The translations under genes were made by a program, and so were the position numbers. From contig JANRJS010000022.1 in assembly GCA_033763835.1 (NCBI GenBank), positions 62,001-126,000 on the forward strand: a stretch of 64,000 nucleotides of DNA, in the 5' to 3' direction. Shown here piece by piece: positions 1-7,991 of this stretch. The DNA comes from JAPKYZ01 sp033763835. GTDB lineage: Bacteria > Acidobacteriota > Terriglobia > Bryobacterales > Bryobacteraceae. The notes under the pieces were generated by a model. That model was not told the origin of the DNA, made no database searches, and saw nothing but the letters and a program-made list of their open reading frames with translations. Within the stretch, counting starts at the first letter, position 1; every line of letters begins with the position of its first letter.

Positions 1-279
1 TCCCGGCGCGACCGAGAACTCGCGGCCATAAAACTCTTGCTTGCGCGTGATGTACTGCGTGGGTTTGCCGGACAGCCGTTCGTGCAACCAGCGTCCGTAG
101 TGGATCCAGGCGAGTTCGGTGAGCCGGTCCTCGGAATGAGCGATCAAGTAAACCCGCTCCACGCCCAGAGCGTGCGCCAGCAGAACTTCCGCCGTTAATC
201 GCGGAGAATCGACTCCGCCGCGCGCGAGAATCTTCGTGCCTTGCCGGACGGCATCGCCGAGGCGCAGCTCCGGCCGCAA
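1..279 (-). CDS. prmC: Release factor glutamine methyltransferase PrmC, partial (C-terminus beyond window)
   Basis: The first 93 codons of an S-adenosylmethionine-dependent methyltransferase that modifies the glutamine of the GGQ motif in release factors. The N-terminal helical domain ends in the family signature around 'KPTQYITRKQEFYGREF', just before the catalytic domain, which lies off the left edge. I chose a TTG start at 279 because a strong AAGGAG ribosome site sits about seven bases upstream, inside the last codons of prfA. The gene follows prfA by four bases, a classic substrate/modifier pairing, so co-translation is likely. The NPPY catalytic motif is not visible here. Identity rests on the N-terminal signature and the position after prfA. 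Confidence 0.88.
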   Translation of the reverse strand, partial: MRPELRLGDAVRQGTKILARGGVDSPRLTAEVLLAHALGVERVYLIAHSEDRLTELAWIHYGRWLHERLSGKPTQYITRKQEFYGREFSVAPG

Positions 280-283
280 GAAA

Positions 284-1366
284 CTACTCCTTGCTCTCGG
301 CCTGCTCTTTGAGCTTCTCGGCGTTGTAGTAGGCGGTGAGCGCGTCCACCAGCGGGTCGATTTCGCCCTCGATGATCCGGTCGAGTTGATACAGCGTCAG
401 GCCGATCCGGTGATCGCTCACACGGTTCTCCTTGAAATTGTATGTGCGGATTTTCTCGCTGCGGTCGCCAGTGCCAACCATGCTCTTGCGTTGCGCGCCC
501 AACTCCGCCATTTGCTTTTCCATCTCCACTTCGTAGAGGCGGCTGCGCAATACGCGCATGGCTTTCTCGCGATTTTTAATCTGCGACTTCTCGTCCTGGC
601 AGGAGACGACCGTGTTCGTCGGAATGTGCGTGATGCGCACCGCCGAATACGTGGTGTTGACGCTTTGCCCGCCCGGACCCGACGAACAAAACGTGTCCAC
701 CCGAATATCTTTGGGCTCGATCTTCACTTCGACTTCGTCCGCCTCGGGTAGCACCGCTACGGTGATGGTCGAGGTGTGAATGCGGCCCTGAGTTTCCGTC
801 TCCGGTACGCGTTGCACGCGATGCACACCGGATTCGTACTTCAGCTTCGAGTAAACCTTCTTCCCCGAAATCAGCGCCTGCACGTCTTTCGCGCCGCCCG
901 CTCCGTTCTCGCTGAGCGACGTCACTTCGACGCGCCACTTCTCTTTCTCCGCGTAGCGCGAGTACATGCGGAAGATCTCCGCCGCAAACAGGCTCGCCTC
1001 GTCGCCTCCGGCGCCGGCGCGAATTTCAAGCACAATGTCCTTCGAATCGTTCGGATCCTTGGGCAGCAGGTGAAGCTTCAGCCGCTCCTCGTATTGGGCG
1101 ATGAGCGGTTCCAGGCGCGCGGCTTCCTCTTCGGCCATTAGCCGCATCTCCGCGTCGGTCTCGTCGAGCATCGGCCGAACGCCCGCCAAGTCGCGCGTGG
1201 CGGACTTCCAGCCGCGATAGTCGGCGATCACGTCTTCGAGCTCGGAGACACTCTTCGCCGTCTTGCGGTATTTTTCGGGATCGTTGATGACCGCAGGATC
1301 GGCCATCTGCTGCTGGAGCTCCTCGAATTTCGCTTCGAGGGCGTCCAGTTTCTCGGCGTACTGCAT
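284..1366 (-). CDS. prfA: Peptide chain release factor 1
   Basis: Class I release factor that reads UAA and UAG and triggers peptidyl-tRNA hydrolysis on the ribosome. The 360-residue protein has the usual family length, a helical N-terminal domain, the codon-recognition region with a PxT-type tripeptide (PET, in 'RVPETETQGRIHTS') and the catalytic GGQ in 'GPGGQSVNTTYSAVRITH'. The PxT rather than SPF tripeptide separates it from RF2. Its ATG directly abuts the TAA of the DUF1385 gene upstream, and prmC follows four bases downstream. The three form one operon in an order I recall from many bacteria. Confidence 0.97.
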   Translation of the reverse strand: MQYAEKLDALEAKFEELQQQMADPAVINDPEKYRKTAKSVSELEDVIADYRGWKSATRDLAGVRPMLDETDAEMRLMAEEEAARLEPLIAQYEERLKLHLLPKDPNDSKDIVLEIRAGAGGDEASLFAAEIFRMYSRYAEKEKWRVEVTSLSENGAGGAKDVQALISGKKVYSKLKYESGVHRVQRVPETETQGRIHTSTITVAVLPEADEVEVKIEPKDIRVDTFCSSGPGGQSVNTTYSAVRITHIPTNTVVSCQDEKSQIKNREKAMRVLRSRLYEVEMEKQMAELGAQRKSMVGTGDRSEKIRTYNFKENRVSDHRIGLTLYQLDRIIEGEIDPLVDALTAYYNAEKLKEQAESKE

Positions 1367-2359
1367 TTAGGCGATAACCAACTCTCCGCCTTGCCGCTTT
1401 TCGAGTTCCATCGCCGCGTTCAACGCCGTAATCGCGATCTCCGCTTGACTGTCGTCGGGGGGCTGCGTGGTGATCCGCTGGAGCCACAATCCCGGCGCGG
1501 TCAGGATCGTCATCAGAGAGCCGGGGTGCTTGGCCGCAAACCGGATCACCTCGTAACTCACGCCCGCGATCACCGGAATCAGGACAACGCGCGCCGCAAA
1601 CTTTTCCCAGAACCCGTCGAGCGGCAAGAACATGTACACCACCATCGAAATCAGCATCACGACGATCAAAAAGCTGGTGCCGCAGCGTGGATGCCACGTC
1701 ACGAACTTCTGCGCGTTCTCCACCGTTACCGGCTTGCCCGATTCGAAATTAAACACCACTTTGTGCTCCGCGCCGTGGTACTCGAACACGCGCCGGATGT
1801 CCTTCCAGCGTGAGATACCCCACAAAAATCCGAGGAAGATCGCGAGCCGAATGACGCCGTCGAGAAAGTTGAACGCGATACGGCCGTCGAGCACCGGGAA
1901 ATACTTCCGCGCGAAATCGGTGATCCACAGCGGAACGAGCTTGTAGAGGAAGATGAAAAATCCGAGGCTCACGACAAGATTCGCGATCATCGCCCAATCG
2001 GACAGCGACTCTTTCTTGCCGGACTTGCCTTTCGTTTGGTTTTCCTCTTCGAGCGCGACGTTCGCCGAAAACTTCAGCGCCTTCACGCCCAGCCACATCG
2101 CCTGTCCCAGCGTGCCGACGCCGCGAATGAAAGGGTATTTGAAGATCGGATACTTCTCCGAAACCTTGGCGAGCGGCGCGCTGTCGGTAACGATTTCGCC
2201 GTTCGCTTTCCGCACGGAAATCGCGTAGCTGTGCGGGGCGCGCATCATCACGCCTTCCATCACGGCTTGTCCGCCCACCAGCGTTTCCTCGCCGCTTTCC
2301 AAAGCGGGAAGCAACTGGATGTGAGCCGACAGCCGCAGAAAATCGCGAATTCGTTGCAT
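1367..2359 (-). CDS. DUF1385 (YqhQ-like) integral membrane protein
   Basis: A 330-residue membrane protein of the DUF1385/YqhQ family, function unknown. The N-terminus carries the family hallmark 'VGGQAVMEGVMMRAP'. Four hydrophobic segments follow, and between the second and third lies the conserved 'YHGAEHKVVFNFESGK' block. The frame stays open about 200 codons further upstream, but that stretch is Arg/Gly/Val-rich, unlike the family, and overlaps the divergent TPR gene, so I start at the ATG at 2359. The stop codon touches the prfA start, which implies co-transcription with the release-factor genes. The link to translation termination is positional only. Confidence 0.9.
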   Translation of the reverse strand: MQRIRDFLRLSAHIQLLPALESGEETLVGGQAVMEGVMMRAPHSYAISVRKANGEIVTDSAPLAKVSEKYPIFKYPFIRGVGTLGQAMWLGVKALKFSANVALEEENQTKGKSGKKESLSDWAMIANLVVSLGFFIFLYKLVPLWITDFARKYFPVLDGRIAFNFLDGVIRLAIFLGFLWGISRWKDIRRVFEYHGAEHKVVFNFESGKPVTVENAQKFVTWHPRCGTSFLIVVMLISMVVYMFLPLDGFWEKFAARVVLIPVIAGVSYEVIRFAAKHPGSLMTILTAPGLWLQRITTQPPDDSQAEIAITALNAAMELEKRQGGELVIA

Positions 2360-2374
2360 GACGTTGACAATCCA

Positions 2375-2380
2375 AGTATA
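2375..2380 (-). promoter_or_regulatory. Possible -10 element (TATACT) upstream of the DUF1385-prfA-prmC operon
   Basis: On the minus strand TATACT lies 15 bases before the ATG at 2359, in the 108-base gap between divergent genes. It matches five of six consensus bases. No convincing -35 box is present at normal spacing, so the site is only suggestive. Confidence 0.3.
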
Positions 2381-2467
2381 GCGTCGCTGCGCCGTTAGCC
2401 GCCCCACTTGTTGTGCGGGCCGCCACAAAACGGCTCGGATTCCAGCCTTCCGCGCCCATGATTTGGC

Positions 2468-3886
2468 ATGCTGACGCTCGCGATTCAGGTGGCGGCCATC
2501 GCCGCTCAAGTGGATCGAAGCCTCGGCGAAGGCAACCGCTTCCAGGAGCGGCGGCTTTTCCCCGAGGCCGACTCCATTTACAGCCAAGCCATTACGGCAG
2601 CCCGTGTGTTGGGCGACTCCTGGCATCTGGTGGCGATGGGCTACAACAATCGCGGGGCGCTGCGCTACCGCGCGGGCGATTTTCATGCGGCGGGCGAGGA
2701 TTACGACGCGGCCATCGCCGCCTGGGAACGTCTGGACCGTCCCAAGGACCTGGCGGCCCTGCTCAGCAATCGCGCCGAACTCGAACACGCGCGCGGGCGG
2801 GATGCCGAAGCGTTGGGATACGCGGAGCGCGCCATCGAAATCCAGCGCCGCAACAACATGCGCACGGCCGCCAGCGAAGCCATCTGCGGCAACATTCTGC
2901 GATCGCTCGGCCGTTACCGCGATTCGCTCGCCGCTTACGACCGCGCCGCCGCTCTGGCGAAAGATCGCGTTCAAACTGCTTTCGTTTTGTCTTCGAGAAC
3001 GGACCTACTGCTCGCCATGGGCTTACTCGACGAGGCGGCGACCGGGGCGGACCGGGCGGTAGAAGCCGCCCTAGCGGCTCACGGCCGCGAAGACGCCCGT
3101 TACGGCAACGCCATCCACCAACGGGCGAGAGTGGCGCGGGCACAGGGCGATCTTCCGCAAACCGAACGTTCCCTGCGCCAGTCGCTAGCCGTTTTCGAGC
3201 GCGCTCTGCCCGAAGGTCACCCGCGTCTGGTACCGGTGCTCGCCGAACTCGCGGGCGTGCTGAGCGAGCGCACCCGGCACTCCGAAGCGAATCGCTTCTT
3301 CTTACGCGCCGAACAGATGGCGCAAGTTGCGCTTGGGGAAGGTCATCCCGATTTCGCGGCCTTACAGTTAACCGGCGGCGATCTCGCCCGCGCCCGCCGG
3401 GACCTCGACGAGGCGGAACGCCGGTTTCGTCTCGCGCTCGCCCTCGCCGAAAAATCCATTGGCCGGAACCAAGCCCGTTTTGCCTCCTATCCGAATAGTC
3501 TCGGCGCCATCCTGATGGATCGCCAAAATCCGCGTGAAGCGGAAGCCGCGTTTCGCCAGTCGGTGGAACTGCGCGATCGCTTACTCGGTCCCATGAATCA
3601 CGGCAACGCCGAGCCGCTGTTGAACCTCGCCTCCGCGCAGTTCGAGCTAGGCCGCTATGCCGAAGCGCGGCTGGCGATCGAACGCTCTCTCTCCATTCGC
3701 CAACAGGCTTACGGCGATTCACACCCGTCGCTCATCCCCGCCTTGCGCGCTTATGCGAATGTGCTCGAGAAGACGGGCGAGAGGAAGCGCGCCAAAGAGC
3801 TTCACGCCCGCGCCGGCATGCTTTCGCTTGACCGGCCGGAAGCGCGCCACACGGTCGATTGGAAGACGCTGCGCACGTTTCGTTGA
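2468..3886 (+). CDS. Tetratricopeptide-repeat protein
   Basis: A 472-residue protein made almost wholly of TPR-like helical pairs (repeated A..YDxA, W..L..Y..A and R..LA.FE.AL patterns), which usually scaffold protein contacts. The first residues, 'MLTLAIQVAAIAAQ', are hydrophobic and could be a short signal peptide, which would put it in the periplasm. No catalytic domain is visible. The repeats with 'EGHPRLVPVLAEL' and 'DSHPSLIPALRAY' resemble the TPR_10/TPR_12 (kinesin-light-chain-like) subtype. It precedes the LytS/LytTR pair on the same strand with a 74-base gap, so a shared transcript and a sensing role are possible but unproven. Confidence 0.8.
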   Translation: MLTLAIQVAAIAAQVDRSLGEGNRFQERRLFPEADSIYSQAITAARVLGDSWHLVAMGYNNRGALRYRAGDFHAAGEDYDAAIAAWERLDRPKDLAALLSNRAELEHARGRDAEALGYAERAIEIQRRNNMRTAASEAICGNILRSLGRYRDSLAAYDRAAALAKDRVQTAFVLSSRTDLLLAMGLLDEAATGADRAVEAALAAHGREDARYGNAIHQRARVARAQGDLPQTERSLRQSLAVFERALPEGHPRLVPVLAELAGVLSERTRHSEANRFFLRAEQMAQVALGEGHPDFAALQLTGGDLARARRDLDEAERRFRLALALAEKSIGRNQARFASYPNSLGAILMDRQNPREAEAAFRQSVELRDRLLGPMNHGNAEPLLNLASAQFELGRYAEARLAIERSLSIRQQAYGDSHPSLIPALRAYANVLEKTGERKRAKELHARAGMLSLDRPEARHTVDWKTLRTFR

Positions 3887-3960
3887 GCTTCGCCCCGCTC
3901 CGGTCGCGTTTCGCCCCGCTAGTCCGCCGGGCAACCCGCCGCGGTTGGAGAATAGTGAGG

Positions 3961-5043
3961 ATGGACGGTCATACCCCGCGTTGGGCGAAGATCTGGTTAC
4001 TGTGGACGCTCTTCGGACTCATCACCGCCGTTCAGACCCACTACCGCGCGGAACTCAATAACTATCCGTTCTCCTGGTGGCAGGCGATCGCCGCCGAAGT
4101 GAGTTTTGCCTGGATTTGGGCCGCGCTGACGCCGCTAGTGCTGTGGCTGGCCAGCCGTTATCCGGTGCATCGCCCGCACTGGTGGCGCAATCTCTCGTTC
4201 CATCTCGCCGCCGCTCTTGCGCTGGGCATCGCGAGCAAGGCCATCTGGAACTGGACGATGCTGCCGTTGCTGTTCCCCGCCAAGCAGATTGGCGGTCTCG
4301 CCGACGTGCTGCGCATGGCGCTGCTCTCGCTCGATTACGGCGTTCTCCAGTATGGAATCGTACTGCTATCGCAGCTGGCGGGCGAGTATTTCCGCCGCGC
4401 CGAGCGGGATCGCCTTCGGGCGTCGCAACTCGAAACTGCGCTGGCGCGGGCGCAACTACAAGCGCTCAAAATGCAGTTGCACCCTCACTTTCTGTTCAAT
4501 ACACTCAACACGATTAGCGAACTTGTGCATAGCGATCCGCGTACGGCGGAGCGCATGGTGATCCGCCTCAGCGACTTTCTGCGCCTGACTCTCGAGCATA
4601 TGGGCGTACCGGAAGTGCCGCTCATGATCGAGATCGATTTTCTAAAGCGCTACCTGGAGATCGAACAAATGCGCTTCGAAGAGCGTCTACAAGTGAGTTG
4701 GGACCTGCAGCCCGCTTCGCTGCACGGGCGTGTCCCGAACTTGATCCTGCAGCCGATTGTGGAAAACGCTTTGAAACACGGCCTGTCGCGCATCTCGGGT
4801 ACCGGGAAACTCGATATTCGCGCCACTACGGGCGGCGGGCGGCTGTTGATGAAAGTGCGGGACAACGGACCGGGGCTTCCCGATATCGCCCCGGTGCAGG
4901 TGCGCGAAGGTGTGGGCATCGGGAACACCAGAAGGCGGCTAGCGCAAGTGTACGGAAGCGATCACATTCTTTCGTTCTCGAATCTCGCGGGCGGCGGTTT
5001 CGAGGTGACCATTGAAGTGCCGCTACGTCTAAGTCCGGCATGA
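3961..5043 (+). CDS. LytS/YehU-type sensor histidine kinase
   Basis: A 360-residue membrane sensor kinase. The N-terminal third has about four hydrophobic helices. A short coiled linker leads to the His_kinase (PF06580) box 'MQLHPHFLFNTLNTISEL', with the likely phospho-accepting histidine near residue 176. The C-terminal ATPase domain shows the N box 'QPIVENALKHG' and G boxes 'DNGPGLP' and 'GVGIGNTRRRL'. I start at the ATG at 3961; a longer reading would overlap the TPR gene. The partner LytTR regulator follows after 22 bases. No periplasmic sensor domain is apparent, so sensing is probably within the membrane. Confidence 0.92.
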   Translation: MDGHTPRWAKIWLLWTLFGLITAVQTHYRAELNNYPFSWWQAIAAEVSFAWIWAALTPLVLWLASRYPVHRPHWWRNLSFHLAAALALGIASKAIWNWTMLPLLFPAKQIGGLADVLRMALLSLDYGVLQYGIVLLSQLAGEYFRRAERDRLRASQLETALARAQLQALKMQLHPHFLFNTLNTISELVHSDPRTAERMVIRLSDFLRLTLEHMGVPEVPLMIEIDFLKRYLEIEQMRFEERLQVSWDLQPASLHGRVPNLILQPIVENALKHGLSRISGTGKLDIRATTGGGRLLMKVRDNGPGLPDIAPVQVREGVGIGNTRRRLAQVYGSDHILSFSNLAGGGFEVTIEVPLRLSPA

Positions 5044-5065
5044 GCGCAAAACGGGGTATGGGGAA

Positions 5066-5797
5066 ATGCCAATCGAAACCTTAATCGTGGACGACGAACG
5101 GCTGGCGCGGCAGCGCTTGCGGCGGCTGCTGGAGACGCAGCCCGATATCGCCATCGCGGGCGAATGCGCAAGCGGCCCCGAAGCGGCGGACTTTCTCGAC
5201 CAACGCCCCGTCGATCTGCTGTTCCTCGATATCCAGATGCCCGAAATGGATGGGTTCGCGTTTCTCGAATCTCGGATCGCGCAGAAGAGCCCAGTGGTGG
5301 TGTTCGTTACCGCGCACGACGAGCATGCCGTCCGTGCGTTCGAGGTCAGCGCGCTCGACTATCTTCTGAAGCCGTTCGACGAAGAGCGGCTCGACCGCTG
5401 TTTACAGCGAATCCGCGCGCATTTCGAGGTGCAGCGCAGCGCGGGCATCGCCGGTCCGAACAAACCGCGCCCCAACCGGCTGGCCGTGCGTTCCTCGGGC
5501 AAGGTGTTTTTCGTTCGCATGGACGACATCGATTGGGTGGAGGCCGCCGACAACTACATCGTGCTCCACCTGGGCGGCGAAACGCACATTCTGCGCGAGA
5601 CGATGAATTCGATTCAATCGCGTCTCGACCCACGCAAGTTCATTCGCGTCCACCGCTCGCGCATCGTCAATGTGGAGCGCATCAAGGAGCTGCAACCTTG
5701 GTTTCACGGCGAGTACATGATCGTACTCAACGACGGCACTCAGTTAACGCTCAGCCGCAACTATCGCGAAAAGCTCATGGAGTTCATGGCGAGCTAA
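5066..5797 (+). CDS. LytTR-family response regulator
   Basis: A 243-residue regulator with an N-terminal receiver domain (acidic DDE near residue 10, phospho-acceptor D55 in 'LLFLDIQMPEMDG', conserved K near 107 in 'YLLKPFD') and a C-terminal LytTR DNA-binding domain ('VRSSGKVFFVRMDDIDWVEA', then 'FIRVHRSRIVNVERI'). It lies 22 bases after the LytS-type kinase and is surely its partner. A G-rich stretch precedes the ATG. Family members control cell-surface, autolysis or virulence genes. Targets here are unknown, though a glucosaminidase gene lies immediately downstream on the other strand. Confidence 0.95.
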   Translation: MPIETLIVDDERLARQRLRRLLETQPDIAIAGECASGPEAADFLDQRPVDLLFLDIQMPEMDGFAFLESRIAQKSPVVVFVTAHDEHAVRAFEVSALDYLLKPFDEERLDRCLQRIRAHFEVQRSAGIAGPNKPRPNRLAVRSSGKVFFVRMDDIDWVEAADNYIVLHLGGETHILRETMNSIQSRLDPRKFIRVHRSRIVNVERIKELQPWFHGEYMIVLNDGTQLTLSRNYREKLMEFMAS

Positions 5798-5806
5798 GCC
5801 GCCCAG

Positions 5807-6373
5807 CTACGCCATCGCCCGAGCGCGTTCCAGCGCTGTTCTCACGTTCGTCTGCGCGGTGAGCGCCAGAATCTTCGAATCGTAGTTTGGATCGGTAGCG
5901 TAGGGCGGCTGCCCGTCCCCGCCCTTCAGATCTTTCAGTAGCTGCGGCAGACTCTTGTGCTGCTGATAGCGCGCGAATCTTGGCGCGAAGAACTTGCCCT
6001 TGACGATCAACGCCGTGTAAGCGAGAAACGCTTCGTCAAGCGTCGCGAAAGCCGCGAACCGGTCTACCAGCATCACCTTGTGCTTGCCGTTGACCAACGG
6101 GTCCACCCGCCGAATTTCGATGCCTTTGGCTTGCACGCTCGCCAGTTGTTGCGGCGTCAAGAACTCCGTGGTGAGAACCGGCGTCGAATCCCGCCCCGCC
6201 CGAGCCTTGATCCCGAATGGATTGTTGCCCGGCGCTTTTTCGAGCCAGCCCGATTCGAGAATGCACTGCGCGCAGCACAACTCGGCGGGCACTCCGGCGG
6301 CGCGCTCGGCGGCCACGGAGGCTCGGGCGATCTTTTCGAGGTTCAAAGCGCGCTGTTCCGGTGTGAGAGGCAT
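5807..6373 (-). CDS. Glucosaminidase-domain peptidoglycan hydrolase (FlgJ-type fold)
   Basis: A 188-residue protein consisting of one glucosaminidase domain of the FlgJ C-terminal/LytG superfamily, which cleaves N-acetylglucosaminyl linkages of peptidoglycan. The active-site region reads 'CAQCILESGWLEKAPGNNPFGIKA', with the catalytic Glu in 'ILESGW'. The later 'FATLDEAFLAYTALI' and 'YATDPNYDSKILAL' are also typical. No signal peptide is evident, so export may use another route, or the enzyme may be released on lysis. The gene converges on the LytTR regulator with a nine-base gap and diverges from the secreted-protein pair across a region holding a 10-bp inverted repeat. Confidence 0.88.
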   Translation of the reverse strand: MPLTPEQRALNLEKIARASVAAERAAGVPAELCCAQCILESGWLEKAPGNNPFGIKARAGRDSTPVLTTEFLTPQQLASVQAKGIEIRRVDPLVNGKHKVMLVDRFAAFATLDEAFLAYTALIVKGKFFAPRFARYQQHKSLPQLLKDLKGGDGQPPYATDPNYDSKILALTAQTNVRTALERARAMA

Positions 6374-6391
6374 CGGCGGTCATCCTATCCA

Positions 6392-6429
6392 AGCCGGGAC
6401 TGTCACAAAGATTTCACGGAGTCCCGGCT
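6392..6429. repeat. Perfect 10-bp inverted repeat between divergent genes
   Basis: AGCCGGGACT (6392-6401) and AGTCCCGGCT (6420-6429) are exact reverse complements separated by 18 bases, within the 67-base gap between the glucosaminidase and the secreted-protein operon. They could form an RNA hairpin in the plus-strand leader, 11 bases before the ATG, or be an operator for both promoters. No U-run follows, so it does not look like a terminator. Confidence 0.7.
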
Positions 6430-6440
6430 ATAGTTGGTGC

Positions 6441-7991
6441 ATGAGCGGAGCGATCCGTTTCGTCGCTCACTTTGCGTGGTGCGCCGCCGCGTACGCGCAA
6501 GCGTCGGGTACGGGGGTGATGTCCGGTCGAGTCCTGGACGCCGTAACCGGCGAGCCGATCCGCAAAGTTGCCGTACAGTCTTACCTCGGATCGTCTTACG
6601 CCACCTCCATCACGAACGAGCGCGGCGAGTTCCGTCTGGAAGGACTTCCGGCCGGCAGCTATCGCGTTCTGGCAACGAAGCCCGGCTACATCAATAGCGC
6701 GTATGGAACGGAGCGCAACACCCAGCCGGGCACCTACGTCAAGCTCGCGGCGGGCGAACAGAATCCAAACATCAACTTCCGGCTGACTCCCGCAGGTGCG
6801 GTGTCGGGATCCATCGTCGACTCCGATGGCGAGCCCGTGGCACAGGCCCGAGTAGTGTTGATACGCGAAGTTTGGCGCCGGGGGCGTTGGCAGTTCCAGA
6901 TGGCGAACCAAGCCACCACGGACGAGCGCGGCGAGTACCGGATGTTTTTCGTACCCCCGGGCCGATATGTGCTCGAAGCGGCGGCGGCTTTCGGCTCGCG
7001 AATAGGCAAGACAGCGCGGCTGGCCGCTTACTATCCACGCGCTTCTACGCTCGAACGCGCCGAGCGCTTGACGATCGCCCCCGGCAAAGAGCTTTCCGGA
7101 CTGAAAATCTGGACCGAGATCGCGCCCACGGCTTCCATTCGCGCGCGAGTGGAGGGAGCGCCGGAAGGCGTTGACCCCCATGTCTCCCTGCGGGCGACGG
7201 CCAACGAAATTACTCGAATGAGCTGGTCGAGCACCAGTTCGTACCAAGGCTTATATCGGTTCGAAGAGATCCCGTCCGGTCCCTACGAGGTTTGGGCGAC
7301 GGCGGGCAAGCTGCTTGCGGTCGAAAAGCTTACGCTTGCCCCGGGAGCGGATCGCGAGTTGACGCTCCGCCTGAAGCCGTTTCTCGAAATGAACGGCGAA
7401 GTCGTCGTCGAAGGTCCGGGCGCGGAGAAGTTTCGGAATTTCAAAGTGACGCTGACGCGGCCCACGTTTCGCGGCGGCCCAGCGCCGACGGCCGCCGCCG
7501 ATCCGGCGACGCTCAAGTTCAAATTCACCGGACTCGAACCGGGGGTCTGGGACATCGGCGTCAACGTCCCGCCGAATGGCTACTTGAAATCGATGACGCT
7601 CGGCGATCTCGACGTTTTGAACGAAGAGATGGAACTGAACGAATCGCCCGATGCGCCGCTCAAAATCGTCGTCGGCACCGATGGTGCGCAACTCACCGTC
7701 GAGATGGAAAACGCGCTACCGGCCATTGCGCTCATCGCTCCCACAGGCAAGCTACGCGACATCGAGAGCCACCGGCGATTCCTCTACACGGACGCCGACG
7801 GCAAGATTCCGGTTCGAGGAATGCCCCCCGGCGAGTATCGCGTTTGGGCGTTCGAGGACGTGGACGCCTCGCAGCTTTCGCCCGAGTTCCTCGACCGGCA
7901 CGAGAAATTCGCCACAACCGTACGGTTGGCCGCCGGGCAGTCCGCCGTGGTGAAGGTGAAGCGGATCGAATCGGCAGGAGGCGCACAATGA
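6441..7991 (+). CDS. Secreted carboxypeptidase-regulatory-like (CarboxypepD_reg) domain protein
   Basis: A 516-residue exported protein with no enzyme domain, made of beta-sandwich repeats. After a signal peptide ('FVAHFAWCAAAYAQA') come repeated units with the CarboxypepD_reg pattern: 'SGRVLDAVTGEPIRKVAV' then 'TNERGEFRLEGLPAGSYRV', 'SGSIVDSDGEPVAQARV' then 'TDERGEYRMFFVPPGRYVL', and two more diverged units. I start at the ATG at 6441 because it gives a proper signal peptide and avoids overlap with the divergent glucosaminidase. The stop overlaps the next gene's start (ATGA), and that product has the same architecture. Such proteins are abundant in Solibacter-like genomes. Their function is unknown; adhesion or surface binding is a guess. 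Confidence 0.82.
   Translation: MSGAIRFVAHFAWCAAAYAQASGTGVMSGRVLDAVTGEPIRKVAVQSYLGSSYATSITNERGEFRLEGLPAGSYRVLATKPGYINSAYGTERNTQPGTYVKLAAGEQNPNINFRLTPAGAVSGSIVDSDGEPVAQARVVLIREVWRRGRWQFQMANQATTDERGEYRMFFVPPGRYVLEAAAAFGSRIGKTARLAAYYPRASTLERAERLTIAPGKELSGLKIWTEIAPTASIRARVEGAPEGVDPHVSLRATANEITRMSWSSTSSYQGLYRFEEIPSGPYEVWATAGKLLAVEKLTLAPGADRELTLRLKPFLEMNGEVVVEGPGAEKFRNFKVTLTRPTFRGGPAPTAAADPATLKFKFTGLEPGVWDIGVNVPPNGYLKSMTLGDLDVLNEEMELNESPDAPLKIVVGTDGAQLTVEMENALPAIALIAPTGKLRDIESHRRFLYTDADGKIPVRGMPPGEYRVWAFEDVDASQLSPEFLDRHEKFATTVRLAAGQSAVVKVKRIESAGGAQ

Noticed and set aside
2360..2974. A 205-codon in-frame extension of the DUF1385 gene
   Set aside because: It lies opposite the TPR gene, its composition does not match the DUF1385 family, and the family N-terminus starts at 2359.
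6392..6429. Terminator for the glucosaminidase or an upstream gene
   Set aside because: No U-run on either side, an 18-base loop, and it lies at the 5' side of both neighbouring genes.
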